Source of the DNA: Sporomusaceae bacterium | GTDB lineage: Bacteria; Bacillota_C; Negativicutes; Sporomusales_B; UBA7701 | DNA: 64,000 nt | NCBI GenBank assembly: GCA_022839045.1 | Contig: JALHDI010000010.1 | Span: 38,179-102,178 of the forward strand | Direction of reading: 5' to 3' | Shown: piece by piece, positions 33,465-40,880 of the stretch | Position numbering within the stretch: the first letter of the stretch is position 1 | Layout: every line of letters starts with the position of its first letter | The notes under the pieces: model-generated | The model's database searches: none | What the model saw: only the letters and a program-made list of their open reading frames with translations | Told to the model about the DNA's origin: nothing | Translations under genes and position numbers: made by a program

Positions 33465-35483
33465 CTAAAACTTGAACCTCAGACCTGTCCTGTATACCGC
33501 CCCGTATATTTTCAGATCTTCGTCGTATTTGTTTAGGAAGTTGTCGATGCCCGCGTATACCGTCATCGACTTGGTTATCTCTTTGTTCAGCAGAAAACTC
33601 CAGATTCCGTAAGTCTTGCTCATATCGTCGGCGGTAGAGGCCAGGGTGTTGACCATCACCGTTCCCCACACCCGGCCGGTAATGCCATGGGCCTTGTCGT
33701 TGTAAGACAGGCCCGCGCCGATCTGATGCCGGGGTTTGTCTACGAGGCGCGCGCCGGTCATGTCATTGCGGGCGTCGAGATAGGTATAATTGGCGCTGAA
33801 ACTAAATTTGTCGCTTAATTTGTGTTCCAGTTCCGTTTCCACGCCATAGATCGAGCCGTAGGGAATGTTATGGTACGACATGTAGCGGTCGGAAGAGGGG
33901 AAGCCCAGCAGCGCGGTGGTGTCACGGGTGGCGCCGGTGTAATAGCTTTCGATGTAGTCCTTGATCTTGTTATGGAAGAACATTATCCGTCCCGCCGTAG
34001 CCCCCCGCTCACCTTCGAGACCTATTTCAAAGGTTTGGGACCTCTCGGGCTTCAGGTTTGGGTTGCCGATAATGAAAAGGCCTGACGTCGGCTTGCTGAT
34101 GGTCGCGGTATTATGCCAATAGCTGTAGTATGTATTAAGCAGGGAAGGTGTCTTGAAACCCAGACCGGCGCTGGCTTTCAGCCGGAGGTTGGGCCTCATC
34201 TTGTAGGTGATGCCCAGTTTCGGCGAAAAAGCGCTTTCATACGCGTCGCTGTCATCAATCCTGATCGCCGGGATGATGAGCAGCCGGTCGTTTACCACCC
34301 ACTCGTCCTGCACATAGCCAGCGTAGTATTTGATCTGTCCCTCGGTACCGGTGTTGCTTATCCCTTCGCGGGATACAGTGTAACTGCCCTTGCCTGTATC
34401 GAAGCGGGTGCCTTTAAAATCCTCCTGCTGATACTCCCAGCCGGCGGTAACCAGGTGGTTTTCCCCCCACTCCCGCGTTATCTTGCCCTCCAGCGTCGTG
34501 GACTCGCGGGTTACGAGGTCGAACGTCTTCAACGCCCCGGTTGCCGGGTTGCGGGTCTCGTAGTCTTTGTCGTAGACAGACCGGTACAAGCGCAGAAAAG
34601 TGTCCCCGGCCTTCGTCTTGTCCTCGTAGGCCAACGACCAGCCGTTTCTCTCGTTGTCATATTTAAGCAGGGAAGTGGTCGAACTTTCTTTCTTGATCTT
34701 TTCTTCCATGCGGTCGTAGTCAAACGTCAGCTTGGCGCTCTTGCTAACATCGAGCACGCTTTTGAAATTGAACGGGCGAACATAGCCGTAATAATTGAAG
34801 GTTGCCGTACCGGCCTCGTTATATAGCGGGTCGACTCTATTCTCCCCGAAGGAGAATGACCAGCCGAACCGGCCTTTCTTCCCGGCGTCGTAGCGGGCCA
34901 GCCAGTCGTAACCGCCTTCGCTGTTGCTGTCAGAATATCTTTTCCCTTCCATCTGCAACTCGAACTGGGGTTTCAGTGGCTGCTTGGTTATAATGTTGAC
35001 CACACCGCCCATGGCATCGGAGCCGTACAGCGCACTGACCGGCCCGCGGATGACCTCGATCCGCTCGACGCTTTCCATGGTTATCCGGGTCAATTCGTAG
35101 GTCGTCTCGCTGCCGATCTCGCTCGATATCCGTTTCCCGTCGATCAAGATCAGCGTGTGGCGCGTATCAAAACCGCGCATGCCTACCATGGCCCGGCTAT
35201 GGCTGTCCTTGCCGGAGTAGACGCTCGTCGCCATTTCCAACGCCTGCTGTAAAGTGACGGCGCCGCGCGCGGCCAACTCCTCGGCGGTGATGATAGCCAC
35301 CGACGCCGGGACCTCTTTCACTTCCTGTTCGGTCCGCGTGGCCGTTATTACCACATTTCGGGCTTCGGTTTCAGCCGTTTCATCGCTTTCTGCGGCGCAA
35401 ACACTTACCGAGCCGGTAATAAACAAAGCCGTGCACATAATTATCAGTAAATTAGTCCTTCCCTTTTTCCTGTTCACCTTCAT
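33465..35483 (-). CDS. TonB-dependent outer-membrane receptor (HmuR/CirA-like)
   Basis: A 672-residue receptor: signal peptide, TonB box region (RNVVITATRTEQEVKEVPAS), plug domain (LILIDGKRISSEI; VSALYGSDAMGGVVNIITK), and a beta-barrel ending in aromatic VYRTGLRFKF. This is the CirA/BtuB/haem receptor type. It is first in the Hmu-like operon. The leader upstream carries two sRNA-like elements and a Fur-box promoter, so iron control is expected. Whether the ligand is haem, another tetrapyrrole or a siderophore cannot be told. Confidence 0.86.
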   Translation of the reverse strand: MKVNRKKGRTNLLIIMCTALFITGSVSVCAAESDETAETEARNVVITATRTEQEVKEVPASVAIITAEELAARGAVTLQQALEMATSVYSGKDSHSRAMVGMRGFDTRHTLILIDGKRISSEIGSETTYELTRITMESVERIEVIRGPVSALYGSDAMGGVVNIITKQPLKPQFELQMEGKRYSDSNSEGGYDWLARYDAGKKGRFGWSFSFGENRVDPLYNEAGTATFNYYGYVRPFNFKSVLDVSKSAKLTFDYDRMEEKIKKESSTTSLLKYDNERNGWSLAYEDKTKAGDTFLRLYRSVYDKDYETRNPATGALKTFDLVTRESTTLEGKITREWGENHLVTAGWEYQQEDFKGTRFDTGKGSYTVSREGISNTGTEGQIKYYAGYVQDEWVVNDRLLIIPAIRIDDSDAYESAFSPKLGITYKMRPNLRLKASAGLGFKTPSLLNTYYSYWHNTATISKPTSGLFIIGNPNLKPERSQTFEIGLEGERGATAGRIMFFHNKIKDYIESYYTGATRDTTALLGFPSSDRYMSYHNIPYGSIYGVETELEHKLSDKFSFSANYTYLDARNDMTGARLVDKPRHQIGAGLSYNDKAHGITGRVWGTVMVNTLASTADDMSKTYGIWSFLLNKEITKSMTVYAGIDNFLNKYDEDLKIYGAVYRTGLRFKF

Positions 35484-35689
35484 CCTCCTTTAAGCTCCCA
35501 ACTAGATCGACCTGCCGTAAATTGTTTCTGCAACCGCTGTCCTTCACTGCAAAAAATAACCAGTCTGGCTTTTCACTCCTCCCACCAACTTTGTTGTCAA
35601 TTGCCTCATTTTTTGTCCGGCAGGGCAGGCTCTTGGCTCTGACCAAAATGCCGTCTTCCTTCGCTTGCATGTATGATCAAATGATTGTA

Positions 35690-35790
35690 CGAAAAAGAAA
35701 AGAGCCCCGATAGTCAGTTATGCCTATGGAGCTCTGCGACGGCTCTCTATTTGGTTGTCTCAGGATAAAGGAATCGATAAGAGGTAATAA
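35690..35790 (-). ncRNA. Candidate small RNA element 2 (tandem copy)
   Basis: This is the second of two tandem copies. It has the conserved box (ACAACCA ... GAGAGCC ... AGAGCTCCA, within 35727-35757) and a terminator-like hairpin GAGCTCCATAG/CTATCGGGGCTC (35702-35733) followed by TTTTCTTTTT on the minus strand. It has no clear own promoter, so it may arise by read-through from copy 3 or form part of the receptor leader. Confidence 0.45.
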
Positions 35791-35797
35791 CCGGGCG

Positions 35798-35939
35798 ATA
35801 AAACAAAAGAGCCCCCATAGCCAATCATGCCTATGGAGCTCTACGGTGGCTCTCTATCTTTTATTGATCCAAGCTGAGAATCAACAAGCCCTTGGCAGAA
35901 GTTTATGAACACAGTTATTGAGAACGATTCTTATTATCA
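35798..35939 (-). ncRNA. Candidate Fur-controlled small RNA 3
   Basis: Starting from the promoter at 35946-35974, a ~140-nt transcript ends at GAGCTCCATAG/CTATGGGGGCTC (35808-35841) plus TTTTGTTTT. It carries the box GAGAGCC-5 nt-AGAGCTCCA shared with the 26.6-kb RNA. No sensible ORF is present. Fur control is inferred from the box over its start. It could also act as a leader attenuator of the downstream TonB receptor. Confidence 0.55.
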
Positions 35940-35974
35940 CGTGTTATTATATATTTGTTTTCCCTTTCAGTCAA
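35920..35974 (-). promoter_or_regulatory. Sigma-A promoter with Fur-like box
   Basis: Minus strand: TTGACT (35969-35974), 17 bp, TATAAT (35946-35951). GATAATAAGAATCGTTCTC (35920-35938) matches the Fur 19-mer at 15 positions and covers the predicted start, the same geometry as at 26.7 kb. Confidence 0.7.
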
Positions 35975-36133
35975 TAATATATTTAAAAATTTTCCCATCT
36001 TATAAAATCCTTGGTAAATACAACTGCAGTTCTCCCGTGTCCACCTTTTCCAGATATAAATAGAGGTGTCCGTTAGACAAATGTTAGACAGGTGCACGAT
36101 TTCTCCCCCCTCTTGGCAACCTTGAAGCCCGCC

Positions 36134-36877
36134 TTATTCCCTCACCCTGCTCATCGACCAGACCCCCATGCCAATCAACGCCATAGCGTAAATAGCCAGC
36201 ACACCCATCGAGAGCCACGGCACGCCGCCGCCGCTGCCAATCAGCCGCAATGCGTAGGTGGCATGGGTGAGCGGCAGGATTTCGATTATCACCCTCACAA
36301 CCGAAGGCATCCCGTCCAGGGAAAAGAAGGTGGCGCACAAAAAAGACATCGGCAGGAGAACATAGGTCGAGAAATTGGCCATATCCTCATGGCTGTCGAT
36401 AAGCATGGCCACCACGAATCCCATGGCGGCGAAGAGAAAACAGGTCAGGGCCAGCGTCAGGATATACCACAGGTTTACCGTGTAGTCGGCGCCGAACAGG
36501 TAGGCCAGCACAAAAATCACCGCGCTCGATATCAATCCTCTCAGCGCGCCTGCCAGTATTTTGCCGGCCACGAACGATACCGCGCCGATTGGCGCGATGA
36601 GGTATTCCTCCAGCGTCTTGTGGTAGAGCCTGCTCATGTTGAGCTGCGAGCCGACGGCGCTGAAGCTGATATTCATGGCGTTGAGGGCCATTATGCCGGG
36701 GACGATGAAGTCCAGGTAGTTGCCTCCGTCCATTCGCATGCCGCGGCCGAGCCCCCACCCGAAAGCCACCAGATACAGGATCGGGCTGATCATCCGGGAC
36801 AGGACGAACTTGGTCATCCGGCGGTCGAGGACCGTCCAGTCCCGCCAAAATACCGTGCCGACATCATACAGATTCAT
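36134..36877 (-). CDS. ABC-2 type exporter permease
   Basis: A 247-residue ABC-2 permease with six helices (FWRDWTVLDRRMTKFVLSRM before helix 1; PLTHATYALRLIGSGGG late). It overlaps its ATPase by one base. Such NodJ/DrrB-like exporters move lipids, drugs or polymers. It is the last gene of the large CobN/ECF unit, so it might export a tetrapyrrole product or protect against it, though that link is positional only. Confidence 0.8.
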   Translation of the reverse strand: MNLYDVGTVFWRDWTVLDRRMTKFVLSRMISPILYLVAFGWGLGRGMRMDGGNYLDFIVPGIMALNAMNISFSAVGSQLNMSRLYHKTLEEYLIAPIGAVSFVAGKILAGALRGLISSAVIFVLAYLFGADYTVNLWYILTLALTCFLFAAMGFVVAMLIDSHEDMANFSTYVLLPMSFLCATFFSLDGMPSVVRVIIEILPLTHATYALRLIGSGGGVPWLSMGVLAIYAMALIGMGVWSMSRVRE

Positions 36878-37716
36878 CAGTCCCCCACCTTCCTGCCGGT
36901 CAGTTCGATGAAGATATCTTCCAGGTTGGATTTGCGCAATATGGTATTTACGGACAGTTGGCCGGCGAATCCGGCCGCTTCCGGTCTAGCGGCAAAAAAC
37001 CGATACTGGGTACTGCCATTTTCGCTCCATTCCACGACATGGCTTCCCAGCCCCTCGCACAGGGCGACCGGACTATCGTGGGCGATGAGTTTGCCTTTGT
37101 CCATGATGGCGACCCGGCGGCAAAGACTTTCCGCCTCCTCGATATAGTGAGTTGTAAGCAACACCGTTAATCCCTCGCCGTTAAGCCGTCTGATGAGATC
37201 CCACAATCTTCGGCGCACCTGGGGGTCGAGGCCGACGGTGGGCTCGTCGAGAAACAGCACCCGAGGCCGATGCAGCAACGCGCGGGCAATCATCAGCCGC
37301 CGTTTCATGCCGCCGGAAAAGGTTTGGACCATATCGTTCCGGCGGTCGTTCAGTTCCACATATTCCAAAAGTTCGTCGATCCTGCTGGCCCGTTCGGCTG
37401 CCGGCATGTGATGCAGCCTCCCGTGGAGATCGAGGTTCTCCCTGGCTGTCAAATCGATGTCGAGGTTCAGATGCTGCGGAACGACGCCTATAAGGGCTTT
37501 TATCGCCAGCTCGTCGTCCGGCAGGCGGCGGCCGTCGATGGTCACCTTGCCGGCGGTTGCCCTGGTCAGCATGGTGAGAATGCGGATGGTGGTCGTCTTG
37601 CCGGCGCCGTTGGGACCAAGAAGGCCGAAAGTTTCGCCTTTTTCGATATGCAAATCCAGATGCTCGACAACCACCCGCTCGCCGAACTTCTTTACCAGTC
37701 CCTCAATACGGATCAT
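36877..37716 (-). CDS. ABC-2 exporter ATPase
   Basis: A 279-residue ATPase (GPNGAGKTTTIRIL; FSGGMKRRLMIARALLHRPR; LFLDEPTVGLDPQ), of the DrrA/NatA type with a C-terminal extension. The start at 37716 (MIRIEGLVKKFGE) is clear; the upstream frame overlaps the chelatase gene and is not protein-like. It forms an exporter with the following permease. Confidence 0.85.
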   Translation of the reverse strand: MIRIEGLVKKFGERVVVEHLDLHIEKGETFGLLGPNGAGKTTTIRILTMLTRATAGKVTIDGRRLPDDELAIKALIGVVPQHLNLDIDLTARENLDLHGRLHHMPAAERASRIDELLEYVELNDRRNDMVQTFSGGMKRRLMIARALLHRPRVLFLDEPTVGLDPQVRRRLWDLIRRLNGEGLTVLLTTHYIEEAESLCRRVAIMDKGKLIAHDSPVALCEGLGSHVVEWSENGSTQYRFFAARPEAAGFAGQLSVNTILRKSNLEDIFIELTGRKVGD

Positions 37717-37735
37717 GCAATATTTCCTCGTTTGC

Positions 37736-38818
37736 TCATTTTTTGCCGGCGACATCGTGCCCGTGGCTATGCGGGTGCTGATGGGCGTGTCCGTGCATGG
37801 CCTGATGGAGCTTCTGCCGGTCGGCGCCCACCTCCTGGAAAGGCTTGCGGCGCATCCGGTGCGCCAAGGCCAGTTCCAATATCTCCTGCACATGGGCAGA
37901 CGCGACTTTGCTGCTGCCGTTCCAGGCCGCAAGCGCCTTGGCCGCCTTGAGCATCACAAGGTCGGCCCGGTGTCCGTCCACCCCCATCTGGATGGCGATA
38001 TCGGCGATGCGGTACAAGATATCGTCGTCCACTTTGACACCAGGCAGAAGGCGTTGAGCGGCCGTTATTTTTTCCCGCAATTCGGCCTGTCCGGTTTCCC
38101 AGGCCGCGATAAAGGCATCCGGGTCTTCCTCGAAGACGCCCCGGCGCTTGATGACCTCGACCCGCTGGGCAGGGTCGCCGATGCCGCCGATGGTCACGCA
38201 CAAGCCGAACCTGTCCAACAGCTGCGGTCTGAGCTCCCCTTCCTCGGGATTCATCGTACCGACCAGGATGAATTGGGCCGGATGGGAGAACGACACTCCC
38301 TCCCTTTCCACCGTGTTCACCCCCATGGCGGCGGCGTCGAGGAGTACGTCGACGATATGGTCATCCAGCAGATTTACTTCATCCACGTAGAGAATGCCCC
38401 GGTTGGCTTCGGCCAGCACGCCGGGCTCGAACTTCTTCTCGCCGTGCTTGATGGCATGTTCGATGTCGAGGGTGCCGACAACCCGGTCCTCGGTGGCCGA
38501 TATGGGCAGATTGACCACCCGCATGGGCCTTTTGCTCCGCGGCAGCTTATCCCCGGCCTCGTGCCGACTGTGGCAGGCCGGACAATGGGCCTGGGGATTG
38601 TCCGGGTCGCAGCTGTAGGGGCAGTCTGCCACCACCTCGATTTCCGGCAGCAGTTCGGCCAGCGCCCTAACCGCCGTTGATTTGGCCGTTCCCTTCTCGC
38701 CGCGGATGAGGATGCCGGACAGCCGCGGATTGATGACATTCATAATAAGCCCCCTTTTCATGCCGTCTTGACCGACTATCGCCGCGAACGGGTAGTTCTT
38801 TGGTTTATGATTATGCAT
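37736..38818 (-). CDS. Magnesium/cobalt chelatase ATPase subunit (ChlI/BchI)
   Basis: A 360-residue AAA+ chelatase I subunit: Walker A GEKGTAKST, Walker B LYVDEVNLLDDHIVDVLLDA, sensor GTMNPEEGELRPQLLDRFG, and a four-cysteine insertion (CPYSCDPDNPQAHCPAC). The C-terminus is His-rich (HGHAHQHPHSHGHD), unusual and possibly a metal store. The start is taken at 38818, eight bases after GGAGG. It would hydrolyse ATP to drive CobN-type chelation with the ChlD part encoded next to it. Confidence 0.86.
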   Translation of the reverse strand: MHNHKPKNYPFAAIVGQDGMKRGLIMNVINPRLSGILIRGEKGTAKSTAVRALAELLPEIEVVADCPYSCDPDNPQAHCPACHSRHEAGDKLPRSKRPMRVVNLPISATEDRVVGTLDIEHAIKHGEKKFEPGVLAEANRGILYVDEVNLLDDHIVDVLLDAAAMGVNTVEREGVSFSHPAQFILVGTMNPEEGELRPQLLDRFGLCVTIGGIGDPAQRVEVIKRRGVFEEDPDAFIAAWETGQAELREKITAAQRLLPGVKVDDDILYRIADIAIQMGVDGHRADLVMLKAAKALAAWNGSSKVASAHVQEILELALAHRMRRKPFQEVGADRQKLHQAMHGHAHQHPHSHGHDVAGKK

Positions 38819-38847
38819 CAGGATTTCCTCCATACTTGTTTCATTTG

Positions 38848-40824
38848 TCAGTGAATGGCGTCGCGGACAATATTGGCCAGGCTGTCCACCTTCAATTGGC
38901 CGATGGAACAGCATTCGCCGCCTAGCGCCTCCGCCAATTTCTGGGCCAGGCCAAAGGACAGCAGGCCCTTCTTTTCGGTGTCGATGACCAGATACTTGGC
39001 GCCCGCTTCTTCCCGGAGGGCGGTAGCCACTCGGTAAGCTTCGGCCAGCGGACTGCCGCCATCGGCGGCCACGTTGGCCCTGCCGTCCGACAGAATGACG
39101 ACTATCGGCCGCATATGGGGGCTGCGTTTGAGGTGCTGTCTTACAACCTCGTAAGCCTTGGACAGGCCGGCCGCCAAGGGCGTCTTGCCGCCCACCGGCA
39201 ATTCGCTCAGGTACTTCTGGGCCAACTCCACGCTGTTGGTCGGCGGCAAGAGCACCTCCGCCCGGTCGCCCTTGAAGGCGATCATCCCAACCCGTTCACG
39301 CTTCTGGTAGGCGTCCAGCAAAAGCGACAGGATCGCGCCCTTGGTTTCGATCATCCGCTGCCTTGCGCCCATGGAGCCGCTGGCGTCCACGACGAACAGC
39401 ATGAAGTTGCCGATGCGTTTTTCCCGCACTTTTTCCCGGATATCGCCGTTTTCGATGACCAGCGCCGTCCCCCGCGGCTGGCGCCGCCGCTGGAAGGGAG
39501 CGGCCGCCCGGATGGTGGCGTCGATGGCCAGATCGTTGCGCTCCCGGTGATTCGTGCTTTTCACATAGCGGCCGACGCTGGCGTCGGTCTTGGTTCGCGA
39601 CCGGCGTCCCGACCCGCGGCGCACCTGACGGTCTTTGGCATGGGTGATCCTCTTTATGGCGAAAGGCTTGCCGACGGCGAATACCACCTCGGTCGCCGGG
39701 CCGGCGTCGCCGCCATCTTTCTGATCGCCGCCCTGCCGCTCGCGTTGCTGTTCCGGCGGCGGATTTTGCCGGTTGTCCGGCGGCGGCTCGTGAGCATCCT
39801 GCGGTTCAGGTTCCTCGCGGATCGGCGGCGTTTCCGATTCCTGCGGCGGCTCGCGGCGGCGGTGGGCCAACACCAGCGGGGCGATATCGTCAACGTCCTG
39901 ATGGGAAACTTCGCTATTCCCCCGCCAGGCGGCCAGGGTAAGCGCCGCTTTTGCCAGCACGATGTCGGCCCGGTGACCGGCCGCGAACGCCGCCGCGCAA
40001 ACCTCGCTGATATATTCATAAACATCGTCCGCTATCCGTACGATTGGCAAAACCTCTCTGGCAGCGGCTATCTCCATCTGTAAGCGGCCAAGCTCTGGCT
40101 GCCACCTGACCGCGAAGCCCGCCGGGTCGGAATCGAAAGCCTCCCGCCGCTTTATGACCTCAACCCGCGCCTGCCGGTCAGCCAGCCCCCGCACCTCGAC
40201 GCACAGCGCGAACCGGTCGAGAAGCTGCGGCCGCAGATCGCCCTCTTCGGGATTCATGGTGCCCACAAGGATGAATTCCGCCGGATGAGTGACGCTCACA
40301 CCCTCCCGTTCGACGACATTGACGCCGCTGCCGGCGGCGTCGAGGAGCACGTCGACGATATGGTCGTCCAGCAGGTTGATCTCGTCGATGTAGATGATGC
40401 CCCGGTTGGCTTCGGCCATCAGACCGGGCAGGAATGCCTTGCGGCCGGTCTTCACCGCCTGTTCGAAGTCCATGCTGCCGACCACCCGGTCTTCGGTGGC
40501 CGACACCGGCAACTCCACCAGCGGCACCGGTATCGCCGCTACCGGCTTTCGTCCCGGCGGCCGGCCGCGGCAATCTCCGCAGGCTTTGCCCAGGTTGTCC
40601 GGGTCGCAGTGATACGGGCAGTCACTTATCGCTTCGATCATTGGCAGCAATTCGGCCAAGCCCCGTACGGCGGTCGATTTGGCCGTCCCCTTTTCGCCGC
40701 GGACGAGTAAGCCGCCCAGCCGCGGGTTGACGGCGTGGAGCAGAAGCGCGAGCTGCAAGTCTTCCTGGCCGATCAGCGCCGCGAAGGGATACACCGTCCG
40801 CCGTTGTTTTCCTGACCCTGTCAT
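38848..40824 (-). CDS. Chelatase ChlI-ChlD fusion (AAA+ plus VWA)
   Basis: A 658-residue protein. Residues ~1-340 repeat the ChlI AAA+ module (GEKGTAKST; IIYIDEINLLDDH; GTMNPEEGDLRPQLLDRF) with its own cysteine motif. A Pro/Gln/Asp-rich linker at ~340-390 follows, then a von Willebrand A domain with the MIDAS motif DASGSMGAR and VILSDGRA. This is the ChlD/CobT-equivalent partner of CobN. Thus the operon has CobN, ChlI and ChlI-ChlD, a full three-part chelatase. Confidence 0.88.
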   Translation of the reverse strand: MTGSGKQRRTVYPFAALIGQEDLQLALLLHAVNPRLGGLLVRGEKGTAKSTAVRGLAELLPMIEAISDCPYHCDPDNLGKACGDCRGRPPGRKPVAAIPVPLVELPVSATEDRVVGSMDFEQAVKTGRKAFLPGLMAEANRGIIYIDEINLLDDHIVDVLLDAAGSGVNVVEREGVSVTHPAEFILVGTMNPEEGDLRPQLLDRFALCVEVRGLADRQARVEVIKRREAFDSDPAGFAVRWQPELGRLQMEIAAAREVLPIVRIADDVYEYISEVCAAAFAAGHRADIVLAKAALTLAAWRGNSEVSHQDVDDIAPLVLAHRRREPPQESETPPIREEPEPQDAHEPPPDNRQNPPPEQQRERQGGDQKDGGDAGPATEVVFAVGKPFAIKRITHAKDRQVRRGSGRRSRTKTDASVGRYVKSTNHRERNDLAIDATIRAAAPFQRRRQPRGTALVIENGDIREKVREKRIGNFMLFVVDASGSMGARQRMIETKGAILSLLLDAYQKRERVGMIAFKGDRAEVLLPPTNSVELAQKYLSELPVGGKTPLAAGLSKAYEVVRQHLKRSPHMRPIVVILSDGRANVAADGGSPLAEAYRVATALREEAGAKYLVIDTEKKGLLSFGLAQKLAEALGGECCSIGQLKVDSLANIVRDAIH

Positions 40825-40880
40825 ATTCTCTCCTCGGTCCCCTGCCGCCTAATTCGGGCTGGCGTTATTAACTCATTCGC

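Noticed and set aside
36060..36110. Direct repeat TTAGACA-4 nt-TTAGACA as an insertion-sequence end
   Set aside because: No partner end, target duplication or transposase was found nearby.
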